The notes beneath the pieces were generated by a model. That model had not been told where the DNA came from and did not search any database. It worked only from the letters and a program-made list of their open reading frames with translations. Below are positions 11,984 to 23,683 of a stretch of 64,000 bases of DNA, in pieces. The translations under genes were made by a program, and so were the position numbers. The stretch covers positions 51,048 to 115,047 of the forward strand of contig WIDE01000102.1 in NCBI GenBank assembly GCA_015039315.1, written 5' to 3'. The DNA comes from Clavulina sp. PMI_390. Lineage: Eukaryota; Basidiomycota; Agaricomycetes; Cantharellales; Hydnaceae. Within the stretch, counting starts at the first letter, position 1. Each line of letters opens with the position of its first letter.

Positions 11984-12396
11984 TGTAAGGGATTGAATAT
12001 GTTCGGATCGGGAAGGTTCTGCAAGGTTCCCGATCCTTCTCTCTCTTTCTCGATCCTACTTCATCATTCCTTCCTCCCCTAGATCGTTCTTCTCTTTTCC
12101 TTCTTTCTCGCTCTTGTTCTATTGCTATTGTATTGAGTAGAATAGTATAAAAGGCGGGCCTGCCTGACCTGGAGTCGGCAGCCTTTCTTACACACCCCTG
12201 TACTATCCTGTACTTTAGCTATCGTCCCAATACATAGGACTTCGTAGCGCTTATTAGTATGATTGCCAGGTGAAAGGCCGTCGTTTGTGTGTGTGATCCA
12301 GACTCGACCTCTGTAGCTCGACTTCTGGATATCTTGATTCGCATTACATCTCTACTCAATACTATCTTCTGCCAGGTCCATACCACGGACCTTACA
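11984..12396 (+). mobile_element. Solo LTR of a retrotransposon (copy 1)
   Basis: A 413-base element with short inverted ends: it begins TGTAAGG and ends CCTTACA. It is flanked by a perfect 5-bp target-site duplication, CTCGC at 11979-11983 and again at 12397-12401. A promoter-like TATAAAAGG lies at 12146. A second copy of the same family is at 22537-22908. No gag or pol sequence is attached, so this is what LTR-LTR recombination leaves behind. Strand is assigned from the TATA box. It sits in the spacer between MYND copies B and C. Confidence 0.9.
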
Positions 12397-12505
12397 CTCG
12401 CGGACATACACGTACATGTAGAATGATACAATACTTCAGTCATATATATATATATATATTCTAGTCTTCTGCAGCCATTTTGCTTCTAGAAGCCCTCTTA
12501 GAGTT
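12397..12505. other. 3' flank of MYND copy C, with TA microsatellite
   Basis: Starts with the right target-site duplication and contains a short (TA)n run at about 12443-12458. No gene. Confidence 0.5.
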
Positions 12506-14371
12506 CTAAGATTTTTTCTTGCTACAGTACTGTTTGTGAGACTTCCAATCCCTGGGAATGAAGTCATATGAGTTCGTAGTCAATGGATGATCGGTATACT
12601 CACGCTCGCTGACACTTTGGATTGCAGTAGTATCGACTGCCACACCGTGAACACTTCATCGTAGGCGTTGTCACATCTGCACAACCGATAGCGCCACAAA
12701 TTGGTCCTTCGATTCTTCCGAATATGATGGTTTGGGGAAGTCTTGTTATCCAGTCATGCTTGTGCCATGCTCTTTTCATCACATCATCAGCTTTAGGGTG
12801 TTTGCTCATACGTAAAGAGCAGATTTGGAGCTGTTTGTGGAGAGTGACAAGCAAGGGAGATCCATCAGGGATAGGCAGCACCAAAGAGGGAAGTAATATA
12901 TCCAGGGCTATAATATCATCGCGCTCTTAGTGGGTAGGATGGGAGGAACAAAGATGCGCATACTTTTTACAATATCAACGTCTCGGTAGAGCCCGAGTTC
13001 CTCTAGTGTAGGAATAACTGCAAGTTTCACCGTTTGAGACCTAAGATCTGGAGCGAGAACTTTCTGGAGAGGTTGGCTGAAGAAAGTGACAAAGGTTTCG
13101 GTGAGGTAGTGCGCAAAGCGGGGTACCATCATTGTGAGCATCATGTTAGCCCCTGGCTCATAATTCGAGAGTGATCCCCTCAGCCAGCTCATGAGACGAC
13201 CCATATAATCAGATCGTTGAAGAGCTGATAACATCGCCGGATCGCCGTACGTCATCTGCGCTAAATTTGACACACTTGCGACTTCAATCAAAGCCAATGC
13301 CCCTAACGGATCAGACGCCTCCACGATGGCGATATGATCCATCAATATCATGTCGAAAGTGAAACCAGTATTTGTAGCAAAGTCCAATTGCCTATGCTGG
13401 TTCGAATGTTTATCCAATCTCGCACATTCATCTCTTTGGATGGCACTCATGGCCGATGTGATCGACAACAAGGAGATTTGGAGCGTGCGGCATGAGTTAG
13501 GCAGCGTGGAGAATTCGATGGGACCATTTTCAGGACGGCTTGCCTCAGAAAGAGGATGCCGAGCTGAAAGAATAAATTTGATCACACTCCAGTGAAACAA
13601 CCCCCTGTCATTGCCGAGCATGAGGATCAACTCGGAAGAGCAGAGCTTACTATCACTGACCCAAAATTTCTGCTATAATCATCATACGTCTGAACGTTCT
13701 CAGCTTTGTGATCGGTAAGTTGAGCGGGGTTTTTTGGATACCCCAAGTAGTAAACAAGCTCCATTGCACCGTATTTGAAGAGCTCGACGGGTTCTATATC
13801 ATCTGAGGACAGCGAAGGCGGGTATGATGCTTTGAACAAAGTAACACTGGTGTAGAATTTCACTAGACGTAGCATACGGGCCTCAGAGAATTGGTCGTCT
13901 AGCATGTTGAGGAATTGGTGTCGAGGCAAGGCTTTGACGGCCGCGCGACAAATACAGTGGGATATGTGGATCAGTTTCCACTCCGCATGCTTTAACTGAT
14001 CACACCAGTTAGCCCGGTGTTAAAATAGGATCTAGGAATCAAACATGCCATACCAGTGGTTCCTCATTGTCCATTGGCATTGGTGATGTATTGATTAGGT
14101 CCTGATGCTGCTCAAGGATATCCAGCAAGCTCCTCAATAGCTGGCACTCCATCCATTTTATAGCGCGTGTTTCCTGAGCTGGAGAGATTGATCGATCCTC
14201 CCGTACAAGCATTGCACAAGCCAAATCAGCAAAGCGGTGCCATACTGCAGATGCAGACTCGCTCGTCGCGTGCGCATCGTCTATATCTCCGGAGGACTTC
14301 AGAGCGGCGATCATAACACGTTGTAGCTCCTCATCTTCGATGAGCGAGGGGACATGCATGTGAGGCACCAT
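12506..14371 (-). CDS. MYND zinc-finger protein, array copy C
   Basis: Five exons: 14371-14054, 13995-13661, 13604-12964, 12925-12604 and 12551-12506; 553 residues, phases 0, 2, 1, 2. The start at 14371 gives MVPHMHVPS; the in-frame ATG at 14359 aligns better with copies A and B and is an equal candidate. The finger reads CGAIGC, MKCSRCGSRYYC, NPKC, DWKSHKQYC, with all zinc ligands present. The third intron is 38 bases, among the shortest in the window. Exon 3 keeps the family motif RGLFHWSVIKF. The solo LTR lies just beyond its 3' end. Function unknown. Confidence 0.86.
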
Positions 14372-14871
14372 CTCTATGCCGAGCGCCTTGCGCCTCCCGT
14401 CCGTAACGCGTGACAGCACTATCGGGTTGGACGATGAACCTATAATTTTGGATCACTTATGTTTTTGCTACATGTGCCCGATTATATCCTTGTCGTCAGA
14501 TTATCATGGACGGACTAGCGCTGTGAATGAGAACTACAAAGCGCGTGATTGAGAGTTTGACAACGGGAGTAACGTTGTCTTGCATGAGATTATCAGCATA
14601 TACAGCCAGCACCACCCTTGTTGGTACGGAGGCTTTGGAGGGATTGATACAAATATTCGACTGCATAGTGGACTGCATAAGAAGGGCAAGCCTCGTGAAT
14701 ATTGTTGTCGTATTGTTGTGGGACGACCCAAGCTGTTGAGGCAGATTCTGAGAGAGCATTGACAAAACAGCTGACATCAAAGATCTCCACGATATCTTGG
14801 AGAAATATATCCCAAAGGCTGGTGCGGCGACGATAGATGAGAGTCGGGGGGAGAAAGAGGGCGGATTGTGG
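14372..14871. other. Spacer between MYND copies C and D
   Basis: A 500-base spacer. Open frames cross it on both strands, but they run on out of frame from copy D and show no family similarity. I see no gene here. Confidence 0.45.
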
Positions 14872-16723
14872 TTACTTTTTACGACAACGTGTCTTGTGCA
14901 AACTCCAGTCTCTACATGAGAAGACAAATCAGGAAGCAGCCTGATAATGAACATCGATACGAATGGAAGGCTCACGCGACTTGGCACGCCTTCGAGCAAT
15001 AAGGCCGGTTCCCGCAACGCTGACACCTCAAGCCAGCGCCTTCCGCAGTCTCACAGCCAGACTTTGAGCACACTTCGGAAGGAATCTCGACATAATCATA
15101 TCTTTCCGGTTCTTTTCCCAGTCTATCGCATTGTATCCATGGCTTCTTTGCCTTGATACTGAGGTCTTCACGCCGATTGACTCGGATAGCAGAAATATGT
15201 ACTTGCTTGAGCGCCTTCTCGAAGCCCGAGGAATTCTCGCCGCGAGGGTAGGAGAAGAAGAATAGTGAATGAAGGATAGACTCCAGCTCTGAGAAAGATA
15301 TGCAGACGTCATAAGATAACCTTTGGTGTCACTGAAGAAATTCTCACCATCGACGACGGGAGGCCAACCAAAGCCGGTTATAACTTCGAGGAGTGGAACA
15401 ATGCCGCAAGAGAGAGCTTGATTCCGCAGATCATTAGCATTAAGGGGATCTTCCATGCATGATCGCAAAGTTTGGAGGATCGACCACACGACCCCCTGAA
15501 CTAGCATCTCCACCATCGGTTTTGTTTCAGCAAACCTTTTCTGATGGACAATCACCGCCTTGATCCACGGGATCATGCGCTGAAAATAATCATTTTCGCG
15601 GACGGCGATCAGCATGTTGGGACCCTGGAAAACATGTATCATTCTGGCCAGGTTGCCGGTCTCCGTGCATTGATTTATGAGGCTGTACTCCAATGCTTCA
15701 CAGATCATATCCTCCGCCCACAATACAGCCTTGAGCGATAGTTGAGTTTCAGTGACGAATGTTGAATCAAGTTGGGGCTTCAGTATTCGCAAAACGTCGT
15801 CCGTGGCGTCACCTTCAGCCTTCTCTATAGCCCCAAGGGCTTTCATGATGACCATAGAAGACGATTTCAGGCTAGCTTGTGATACCGTCATGGTGGAGAG
15901 GTCAATGTGTTCCCACTCCATTGATCGAGCTAATGCACCTCTGATACCGTACAGAAACCGTAGTGCTGAATAATGAAACGATTTTCTAACGCGAAGAACG
16001 GGTTCAGGAAGAATGACGCGGTATACGGGCGTGAAATACTGACGGTAGAGGTTCTGAAGGAGGAGCCGGGGTAGGGGGTTCCGCAGTTGGAGTCACGGAG
16101 TACAGTAGAAGGCCAATAAGCTCGGCCGGAGCACGTCTGCGGTCTTCGAGATAGTCAATGAATTCAGGGTCGAGATCAGGGGGATAGTCCGCTTTCAGTT
16201 GACTAAACGAGTTTAAGAGCTCCAATATTCGTGCTATGAGGCTTTCAGGAAGATGAATAGCCAGGGTGAGATAGTATGTGGACGGATCAAGGGCTTGAGG
16301 TAGCATCATCGTAAGATGGTAAAACATAAGGAGGGTTCCCCACCACGTTCGCTGGGCCTATTGATCACTCAAGGGAGATCCAATAAGTCAACCCTGCATT
16401 ATTGATAGTAATATTCTCACCATATCCTCCATACTAGGTGGCGGCCATGGTTGGCTCTCCGCGAACGATTTTCGCGTCTCTAGGATATCAACAAGAGTCT
16501 CTAGCATTCCTAGTTCTACCCAAGTAGAGACGCTTCGTTTCTGTGCCGCAGTAAGGGTTTTATCACGGCCTCGTGGTATGTTCAGGACGAGAGTGAAGAA
16601 ATGGATGAGAAGCCCAGTGCGATCCGCTAGCTTCTCCGGGTCAGTAACATCCTTGGACGCCTTAAGTGCCTTCGCTGCTAAAATAAATAGGGTGTTCTCG
16701 GCCTCTCGATCCGCAGGGCCCAT
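14872..16723 (-). CDS. MYND zinc-finger protein, array copy D (divergent)
   Basis: Five exons: 16723-16421, 16357-16044, 15985-15321, 15288-14976 and 14911-14872; 544 residues, phases 0, 2, 1, 2. It is the most diverged of the four array members. Exon 2 ends in a Pro-rich stretch, and the region before the finger is longer (WIQCDRLGKEPERYDYVEIP). The finger is CSKSGC, LRCQRCGNRPYC, SKAC, then DWSLHKTRC on the 40-base last exon; all ligands are present. The exon 2 donor GTCAGT and the KSFHYSALRFL start of exon 3 match copies B and C, which confirms the model. Function unknown. Confidence 0.84.
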
Positions 16724-16912
16724 TGCTAGTTGTGATAGCGAGTGGCGAAGGAGCTCTCTGTGGCGATGCGGCTACAGCGGAGATTACCGATGCTCCGAAA
16801 CGATTTGCACCACAAGCTCTCGTGTGGTGAGAATCGAGCGGATTGTATACTCTCAAAACGATTTAATTGGGAGCTCTCAACAATACAGTATGATATTGTA
16901 TCAACAAGTCCA

Positions 16913-18723
16913 TCAAGTAGCAGAACCGAAAATAGCGTATCGTCTGCAAATGCTGGGGCCAATCTCTTCGTACTGGGCCTTAGTGTGGCAAGAGGTATAG
17001 AAGTCGGGCTAAAGGGGCATTTTAGCAAAATTTCTTCCAAAGCAGATTATCGAGGACGAAATCATACCAAAGAAGCGAGCAGAGAGCCACCATACCAGAC
17101 CGCATAGCGCTGGCGCTTGTGCGAAATTACCTGGACATCGACGCCAGTGGACTAATGAAAACAACAATTTAACGTCAGCATAGCCTACAGGATTATGGAG
17201 AAGTGTAGGCTCGAACCTTAACCAGCGAACCTGACTTGGTTTCACTGCTCTCGATGCGGCGATCGACGATAAGCTTGAGGTCTTGCTGTAATCTCCTGCC
17301 AAAGTCCTTGAACATCGTTGACCCTCCAGATAGCACGATATTCTACATGTGAATGATGAGTGACTTGGTCGAGAATACCGCAGTTTTAATATGGATCTAA
17401 CCTTATAAAGCCCACGACGGACATCAATTGGAGATTGCTGGATGGTGTCATCCACGACAATGGGTAATGGGGTCAAGAAGTCGCTGGAGTAAATCTCGGG
17501 GTTGAAGAACACCTCGGGAGCGAGGAAGCGCTCATATCCTACGTCGATCTTGTATTCCTAGAGCAAATTATGAGCGCCTCATCGAAATAGCAATTCGCAA
17601 GAACACCACAGGACTCACACGACCAGTGACACTGTGCCGCGCATTGTAAACCTCGATCTTTCCGGGATCCGCATCGTACTTCCTAAACTCCTTGACAATG
17701 TCCTGGCACACATAGCTGTATTTCTCCTTGACCGCCTGTGCAACTTTCATCTGGTCTTCTGTAGGCACATTCGCCATCTCGCCTCGCTCTCGAAGCAGCG
17801 TTTGGACAAATCCAGTCAAATCACGACCGGCAATAGGAATATGCTTAATCGCACTGCCAATAACGTAGCCCTCAGCACAGGGGATGACGTGAGTGACACC
17901 ATCACCAGAGTCAATAACTGTGCCCGTAAGAGTCCGGTCCGTAGCTTGCTTGGAAGTCCAGCTTGCTGCGAGAGCGAGCACAGCCTGGACTGCAATGTAT
18001 AGACCCTGGACGTTGAAAGATTCGAAGAAGATCTCCGCAGTTTGTTCGCGGTTTTCGGGCGCGTTTAGGGGTGGTTCTGTCTAAGAGATAGAGCGGGTGA
18101 GAGGGGGAGAGTGATGGAAATTTGGTCAGCATCAGCGGACATTTCGGGATCAAGACGGGCAAGCTCAAAGGAAAACAGGCAGCTCGTGGGAGACAAAAAA
18201 GGCTTAAGAGTGCCCACCAAAAGGAAGTAATGATCTTCAGGTTCAGCTCGCAGGTACTTGAAGATACTCTGCTCCCAGTACCGCTCCATGTGATCCCAGT
18301 TCTCAATCTGACCATGGCGGATAGGATAGTGCAAGCTGTATGTTTTGGAGTTTGCCATAGCCTCATCACCGATATGGAAATCCAAATCCTCGATTCCACG
18401 CTTGGAAGCAAGGTTGGTTGCTCGCGAGACTGCTGAGGGTCCTCGTGTTGACGACGCTCCTGCTGTTGTTTCTTTGGTTGCTATTGCAGTGGGGAATACG
18501 CTGTACAGAAATTCGGCCAAAATGTACTGAGGGTCAGCGAGTGTCGTCAGCCCGAGGGGTCAATGGTTTCGACGACGCACAAAGATGGGTCGGAATTTCC
18601 GGCAAAGCTATGGTTTAGGTTGATTCAGAGGTGGTGTCGATTGCGATAGACATTAGCTCCTTACCCGATTTTGGAGAAACCACTGCCATTGTCAGATATG
18701 ATCGGCGCAAGGTGGGCAGCCAT
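16913..18723 (-). CDS. ARP3: Actin-related protein 3 (Arp2/3 complex)
   Basis: Eight exons: 18723-18665, 18607-18581, 18500-18218, 18080-17619, 17557-17402, 17342-17223, 17151-17068 and 17008-16913; 428 residues, the normal Arp3 length. Arp3 nucleates branched actin filaments with Arp2 at endocytic sites and hyphal tips. Diagnostic segments are [14 protein letters not shown] (first nucleotide loop, conserved Asp kept), [37 protein letters not shown] (second nucleotide loop), [18 protein letters not shown], and the C-terminal [11 protein letters not shown]. Exon 2 has 27 bases but is needed for the frame. The gene is divergent from the Ser/Pro-rich gene, with 84 bases between starts. Confidence 0.96.
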
Positions 18724-18807
18724 GATCGCGAGCGGAGTGTTTGGCTGTGCTTGGTTCGGCGTCTATTTGTCCTCATTCATCCCGCAACCTCCACCCTGTA
18801 GTGCACT
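18724..18807. promoter_or_regulatory. Very short bidirectional promoter, ARP3 / Ser-Pro-rich gene
   Basis: Only 84 bases separate the two start codons. Both promoters and 5' UTRs must share this stretch or extend into the neighbouring first exons. I see no TATA box. Confidence 0.5.
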
Positions 18808-20725
18808 ATGCCGGGTGCCAACTGGACTGGTGGCGGGAGGTAAGAAAACCAAGGAATAATTGATCCGTGTTAATATGCTCTGTTCCATGCAGGACCACAG
18901 CAAAGATCCAATCGAAAGACAGGGCTACGCGTGCTCATTTTGGAAAGCAGAGAATCGTACAGCAGTCTTTCAATCGTGCTTCAATAACCCCTGAAACCCG
19001 AAAAATATCACTTTCCCATGCTCCTGATTATCCTCGATCCGATTCTTCGACTTCACCAGCCACAAAAAGTCGCGAATATGCTAAAGTTGCCTCCAAATCT
19101 CACACGGCTCAGAGTGTTGATGAACTCGACAATATGCTTGCAATACCATCAAAACGAAAACCTGATCTCCTGGCTCTGCTAGACGAGTTTGATTGTGAGT
19201 TATTTGTATCACACTGACCTTACTCACACTCAGTGCTACTGTAGCGACAAACTATGACACCAAACGTCGTAGATTGCTCAATGCTGCCAGCCTCACGGCT
19301 CTTCCTCCATCCTCAGTGCCCCCTCGTACTTTTGTCGCCCGCGCATTCACACCAATAAACCATTCCAACCTTGAACGTAGTCTCTCTCCACGATCATCAC
19401 TATCGTCCCCTACTCGAGAAACTCAGCACTCACCATCTGACCCGCATGCTCACCCTCCTGAAACGCCTAATCTGCTATCTTCGCCCACAGACACGCCATT
19501 TCCTCCATCGCCTGACTTGACCGGTTCAACTTCTTCGCTTCAGCGGGCCAGCACTCCTACGCGCAATCCATCCCCAAGGAGCCTCCTGCCAATGTCATTT
19601 CATCCGCAGACCACATCTTGGTCAAGTGGAGAAACGCATGTCGACTCTGCTCTACTTTCTTCGCCGTTCAATTCAAACGAAACCCGAACTCATGTTTCCA
19701 CCACTCTTCATACCGCTTCCTCGGCGCCTCGACAGCCTAGTCCATTCCAGCATAACCCACCCAAGGTTGACAGCGATCCCAAGCCATTTATATCTTCACT
19801 ATCATGGGCTAATGACTCGCGACGTATCAACGATCCGCCGCAGCTCTCGCATGTTGCGCCCCACGAGATGACACTTATCCATCGGCTGTCCCATTTATCA
19901 CCCTCTCCTAATGAGGAGCTCCAGGCTTATGCTTTTCCAGAAAATGCCGGAGTAGATGCTCGTCTCATGCGCCCTGAAGAGACCCTTGCCGCGTTATCTC
20001 ATCAGTGGTCAGACGGGCCCGAGTTACGAGAACAACAACCTGCTGTCTCAATTGGGTGGGATCCAGGTGATGTACTAATCGAACCTGTGATTAGGACGGA
20101 TTCAGCATGTTCAGAGCTGTCGATGATGGATGGGTTCACGGATGCGCAGTTCGATGCCATGGAGAGGGAGGTGCAGGAGATGCATGCCCTTTCTGCTAGT
20201 GCGGACGGCATGGGACTGACTGCTCTTGATGAGTACCAGGATCTACGGGATGCACTTTCCACTTCGAGTTGGAGTCACCTTTTCGGTCTTGGAGCCGAGA
20301 ACGATTCTGCTCTTCCCAACTCGCCACCGTTCCTCGCAGCATCAGCAATGCTGTCACCACCACAGCCATCCCAGTACTCGCTTCCATTCAATCAATCGCC
20401 AACTTTCGATGTTCTGGAATTTCTTGATTATAGCGAGGGTGAGGGCGCTGAGGGCTCAGTTGCTGCGTCAGATACGTCAAGCCCCAGAGATTTTGTCGCT
20501 CTCTCTCCATATGTGAAAATATACGAAATCCGCCCAACAGAGTCTCACGCATCTAGCCACCCTGCCAAGGATCGTTGTCTGGAGGACAGCGATCGGGAAA
20601 CGAATGATATTCAAAAGCCAGGTGATCATATTGCTGACACTAGAGACGGGGACATACTGTTGAATCCCAGCGGGCAGTTGTGGGGCCCCTCACTGTTTGG
20701 AGCTGGTGGAGATGACGGCGACTAA
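18808..20725 (+). CDS. Ser/Pro-rich hypothetical protein
   Basis: Three exons: 18808-18839, 18893-19194 and 19245-20725; 604 residues. Exon 1 encodes only MPGANWTGGGR. The N-terminal 140 residues are basic and carry a possible helical motif (LLALLDEFDSTNYDTKRRRL). The rest is rich in Ser, Pro and Thr, with acidic patches, and looks disordered. Several SP and TP sites suggest phosphorylation by proline-directed kinases. No known domain is visible. I first placed the exon 2/3 acceptor eleven bases earlier, but only the one ending at 19244 keeps the frame. A nuclear regulator is one possibility, but this is not shown. Confidence 0.75.
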
Positions 20726-21020
20726 TAGTTCTTTTTTGCGATTCTCCCTTGTCACTTAGACTGAATATTCGCTTGCTCTTGGACAATTCATGCCCTCACT
20801 CCCATTGCTCTAGACTTTTCTTGTGATCTGATGGAGCTTGTTGACGAGCTATGAGATTTAGTCTTGCCATCGATTTCCGCTGGGCTGATCGCCGGCGATT
20901 TTATCATTTACTACGTAAATTGCATCGCGCGCGCGCCTATCTGGCTGCATCGGTATGGCCACTTGGCTATATCTTAATGACCGTACTCCTAGGGTTATCT
21001 TCACCTCTGCAGTCCCCATC
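20726..21020. promoter_or_regulatory. Intergenic region upstream of BTB gene 1
   Basis: This stretch holds the 3' flank of the Ser/Pro gene and the promoter of BTB gene 1. It has a (CG)n-like run near 20928-20937 and a small inverted repeat ATTTAC/GTAAAT at about 20906-20920. No TATA box is clear. Confidence 0.35.
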
Positions 21021-22037
21021 ATGTCGGACTCACCTATGTCGCGGCACGAAACATTCTACTTTGACGAACCAGATACCGTTGTATTTCAGGCATGTTCTTG
21101 AATTCCCAGCTATTATTTTGGGTGTATGTGATACGACTTGTCCGCTACACTTAGGTCGAAACAGCTCTTTTCCGCCCCCACACTTTCCTGCTTAAGCGAT
21201 ACTGCGACTTCTTCCGCGATCTTCTTGACCTGAAGAGTCCTACGGTGGACGAGGATATACCGCCTCCTGGGTCGGATGATGAACATCCCCTCATCCTTGA
21301 AACCATTCACCTAAAGGATGGAAGTTACCCCAATATCTCTGCCAAAGCTTTTGAACTTGCTCTGAGGACTTTGTATCCCGAGTGAGTAAGTGCATCAATC
21401 CTCATCAAGAGTAGCGCTGAATAGCAATGTTGTTCTCCAATATTACGATAGGTCCATCATCGAAAACCCTCCGAGAGGCTTCGAGGAGTGGTCGCTGGTC
21501 CTTGATACCTCATATCGATGGCAGTCCCCTTGGATGCGCAGGTTCGCAATCAAAAGACTCGACGAGAATCATATTGAACCATCTATCCGCATGAAGCTTG
21601 CTGTCGACTATGATATCGAGGATTGGCTCAGGATCGCATACAAAGGCATTTGTCGGCGCCAATGCTTTTTGACGTCTCAAGATCTCGCACTCATACCCAC
21701 ATCGAAGGTCGTTGACATCCTTCGGACACGCGAAAGCCTTCGCAGCACGATGGCTGAACACCTTCTTGGTCCATGCAGCTATTCAAATGTGAAAACTAGG
21801 AATCTTTGTTTGGAATCTCGATCAGCGTACTACTCGGGCCTCAGCAGAGTGTCACCTGAAGCAAAAGATGATATCGTGTTCAAAACTCCATCGTTTGATT
21901 TATGGTGTAATCATTACTCAGAAAATGACTGTCGTAAAAAGTGGTCAGATTGGCAAGCCAGCTGGGAGGCTCAAGTTTCTCTTGCCATTGATGAGTTGTT
22001 TTCCCCAGTAGTTCCTGATGCGAATGGGCAGTTGTAG
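21021..22037 (+). CDS. BTB/POZ domain protein, copy 1
   Basis: Three exons: 21021-21089, 21155-21381 and 21452-22037; 293 residues. The N-terminal 110 residues are a BTB fold of the mushroom type, starting RHETFYFDEPDTVVFQVE and ending LRTLYPE. The second half is helical and shared by all three copies here (EEWSLVLDTSYRWQSPWMRRFA; IRMKLAVDYDIEDWL). BTB domains form dimers and often link substrates to Cullin-3 ligases; whether this family does is unknown. Intron 1 begins with GC instead of GT (CAG/GCATGT), while copies 2 and 3 have GT at the same place. The coding sequence is intact. Confidence 0.85.
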
Positions 22038-22536
22038 ATATGACTTATCAAATTGATTCCTCGAACCTCATGAGCTGAAAATCCTCCGAGTGGTAAGTAG
22101 TCCTTGAGATCTCATATTAATTGGCTGCCCGACGCGGTAAAACCAATTCTCTCTCTATAACATACTGACGGGAATCTACTTGGATGCGCTCTCAACCGGC
22201 TCAGTACTAATCAGATCGAGCGATCAATACTCTTAAAGCTGGAAGCCGAGTGCGAAGACGCGGACTGGCACAGGACTGCTTACGAAGGCGTAGAAGCTGA
22301 TGTTCTTTAACGTGCCAAGATTTTGCGTTCATACCCTCCTCAAGCATCCTCATGTTTTTTGCACCCACGAAACCTCGAGTCATATGATACCTGATGATCT
22401 GTCCGTCCATGTATAGGCATAGACCAGTAGGAGGGGCTTAACATCAGCGAGAGGCGAGAAGCGGACTGTTTCCGGTAGAAACTGGGGCGCGATGTGGTTC
22501 TTCTCAATACGCAAGCAGAATATTGTTGTTTATGGC
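22038..22536 (+). pseudogene. Decayed BTB exon 3 relic
   Basis: From about 22076 to 22405 the DNA resembles exon 3 of BTB copy 1 without an open frame. AATCCTCCGAG, CTTGAGATCTCATAT, a stretch around TACTTGGATGCG, GGCACAGGACTGCTTACGAAGGC and CAAGATTTTGCGTTCATACCC all match in order. Stops and indels interrupt it. It is a fourth, dead member of the array. The solo LTR begins right after it, at 22537. Confidence 0.6.
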
Positions 22537-22908
22537 TGTAAGGGATCGAACATGTGCGGATCGGGAATATTCCACAATGTTCCCGATCCTTCTACTCTTT
22601 TCCGGCACTCTCTCATAGTTTCCATTCTTTTCTAGGTTATTCCTTTCTTTTCCTTCGCTACAGCCTAGTTTTATATTGAGTAGAATAGTATATAAGGCAG
22701 AACTGCCTGACCTTCGGTCGGCAGTCTTTCTTTCACCCCCTGTATTTACTTCGTACTTAAGCTAGTGTCCAATCGATAGGACTTCGTAGCGTTCATTAGT
22801 ACGTCTGACAGGCGAAAGGCCAATCATTAAGGGTGATTCTCAACATCTGCATACATTCATCTCTACTCGAGATCGCATTCTGTCGGGTCCCATACCAGGG
22901 ACCTTACA
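22537..22908 (+). mobile_element. Solo LTR of a retrotransposon (copy 2)
   Basis: A 372-base LTR with ends TGTAAGG and CCTTACA, flanked by a perfect 5-bp duplication ATGGC (22532-22536 and 22909-22913). It aligns with the LTR at 11984-12396 over its whole length: the GGATCGGGAA palindrome, the TTGAGTAGAATAGTATA box with TATAAGG at 22691, the GGCAGTC hairpin and ATAGGACTTCGTAGCG. No internal retrotransposon sequence remains. Confidence 0.9.
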
Positions 22909-23683
22909 ATGGCTTACTTTCATTCCATGGTTTGCGTACCAAGGGGATTTCTCCCCACAAATATTCCATTGGGTCATCTGGCTATCGATTGTCATCGTGA
23001 GGACGCTGATAATGCGCCAGATCACATTGCTGAAGCTTCAGATAGGAAAATACTGCCAAATCCGTATGGTAGCGAGTGTTCTGGATCGATTGTCTAAGCA
23101 GTAATGACTCATCACACCCTCATCACCTCGCTGTACGATTCCAGTCTACCTGCTCAGTTTTCCTTTGATTTTGATCATGGTGCCATAACTAATTGTAGCT
23201 CGCGGTCCTTAAGACTGCGTGGAATTAACTCTTGTCGTTCATCTCCTTAATTCTTGTCTCACATATCCCTCTCTCGCCTCTGATCCGCTTGGCTTCCGTG
23301 TCGCTGAACTCCACAGTCAATTCAAACTCCGTTCCTCGACGGCTCCACCTCTTTCTGATGAAGACCCATAACACCGAAGATGACTACTAATGATGTTGTG
23401 AATCATCATGTCAATTTGAACTGCGATTCGCTTGCTCCTACACAGTCCATATATTTATCGCCTTCATTCGCACTCCGTCACTCTCATTGAGGCACTGGAC
23501 AAGTTACGCGATTTAATACCACTGTTGACCCACAGAGCAGGCCTCTAATGCTGCCCGGTTCAATAGGGAAATCCTGCCTTGAGGCCTGATCCTGCTTTCC
23601 GCACGGTAATCTGGCGCTATAGAGATTTATCTAGCCTATTCTCATGCAATTCTAGCATCAGTACAAGCGTATTCCCACTTGTC
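22909..23683. other. Intergenic region between solo LTR and BTB copy 2
   Basis: This 775-base region has no gene I can support. It should contain the promoter of BTB copy 2 in its last few hundred bases. Confidence 0.4.

Noticed and set aside
14496..15026. 176-codon minus-strand frame
   Set aside because: It overlaps the finger exon of MYND D in another frame and has no homology to paralogs; the spliced model of D explains the region.
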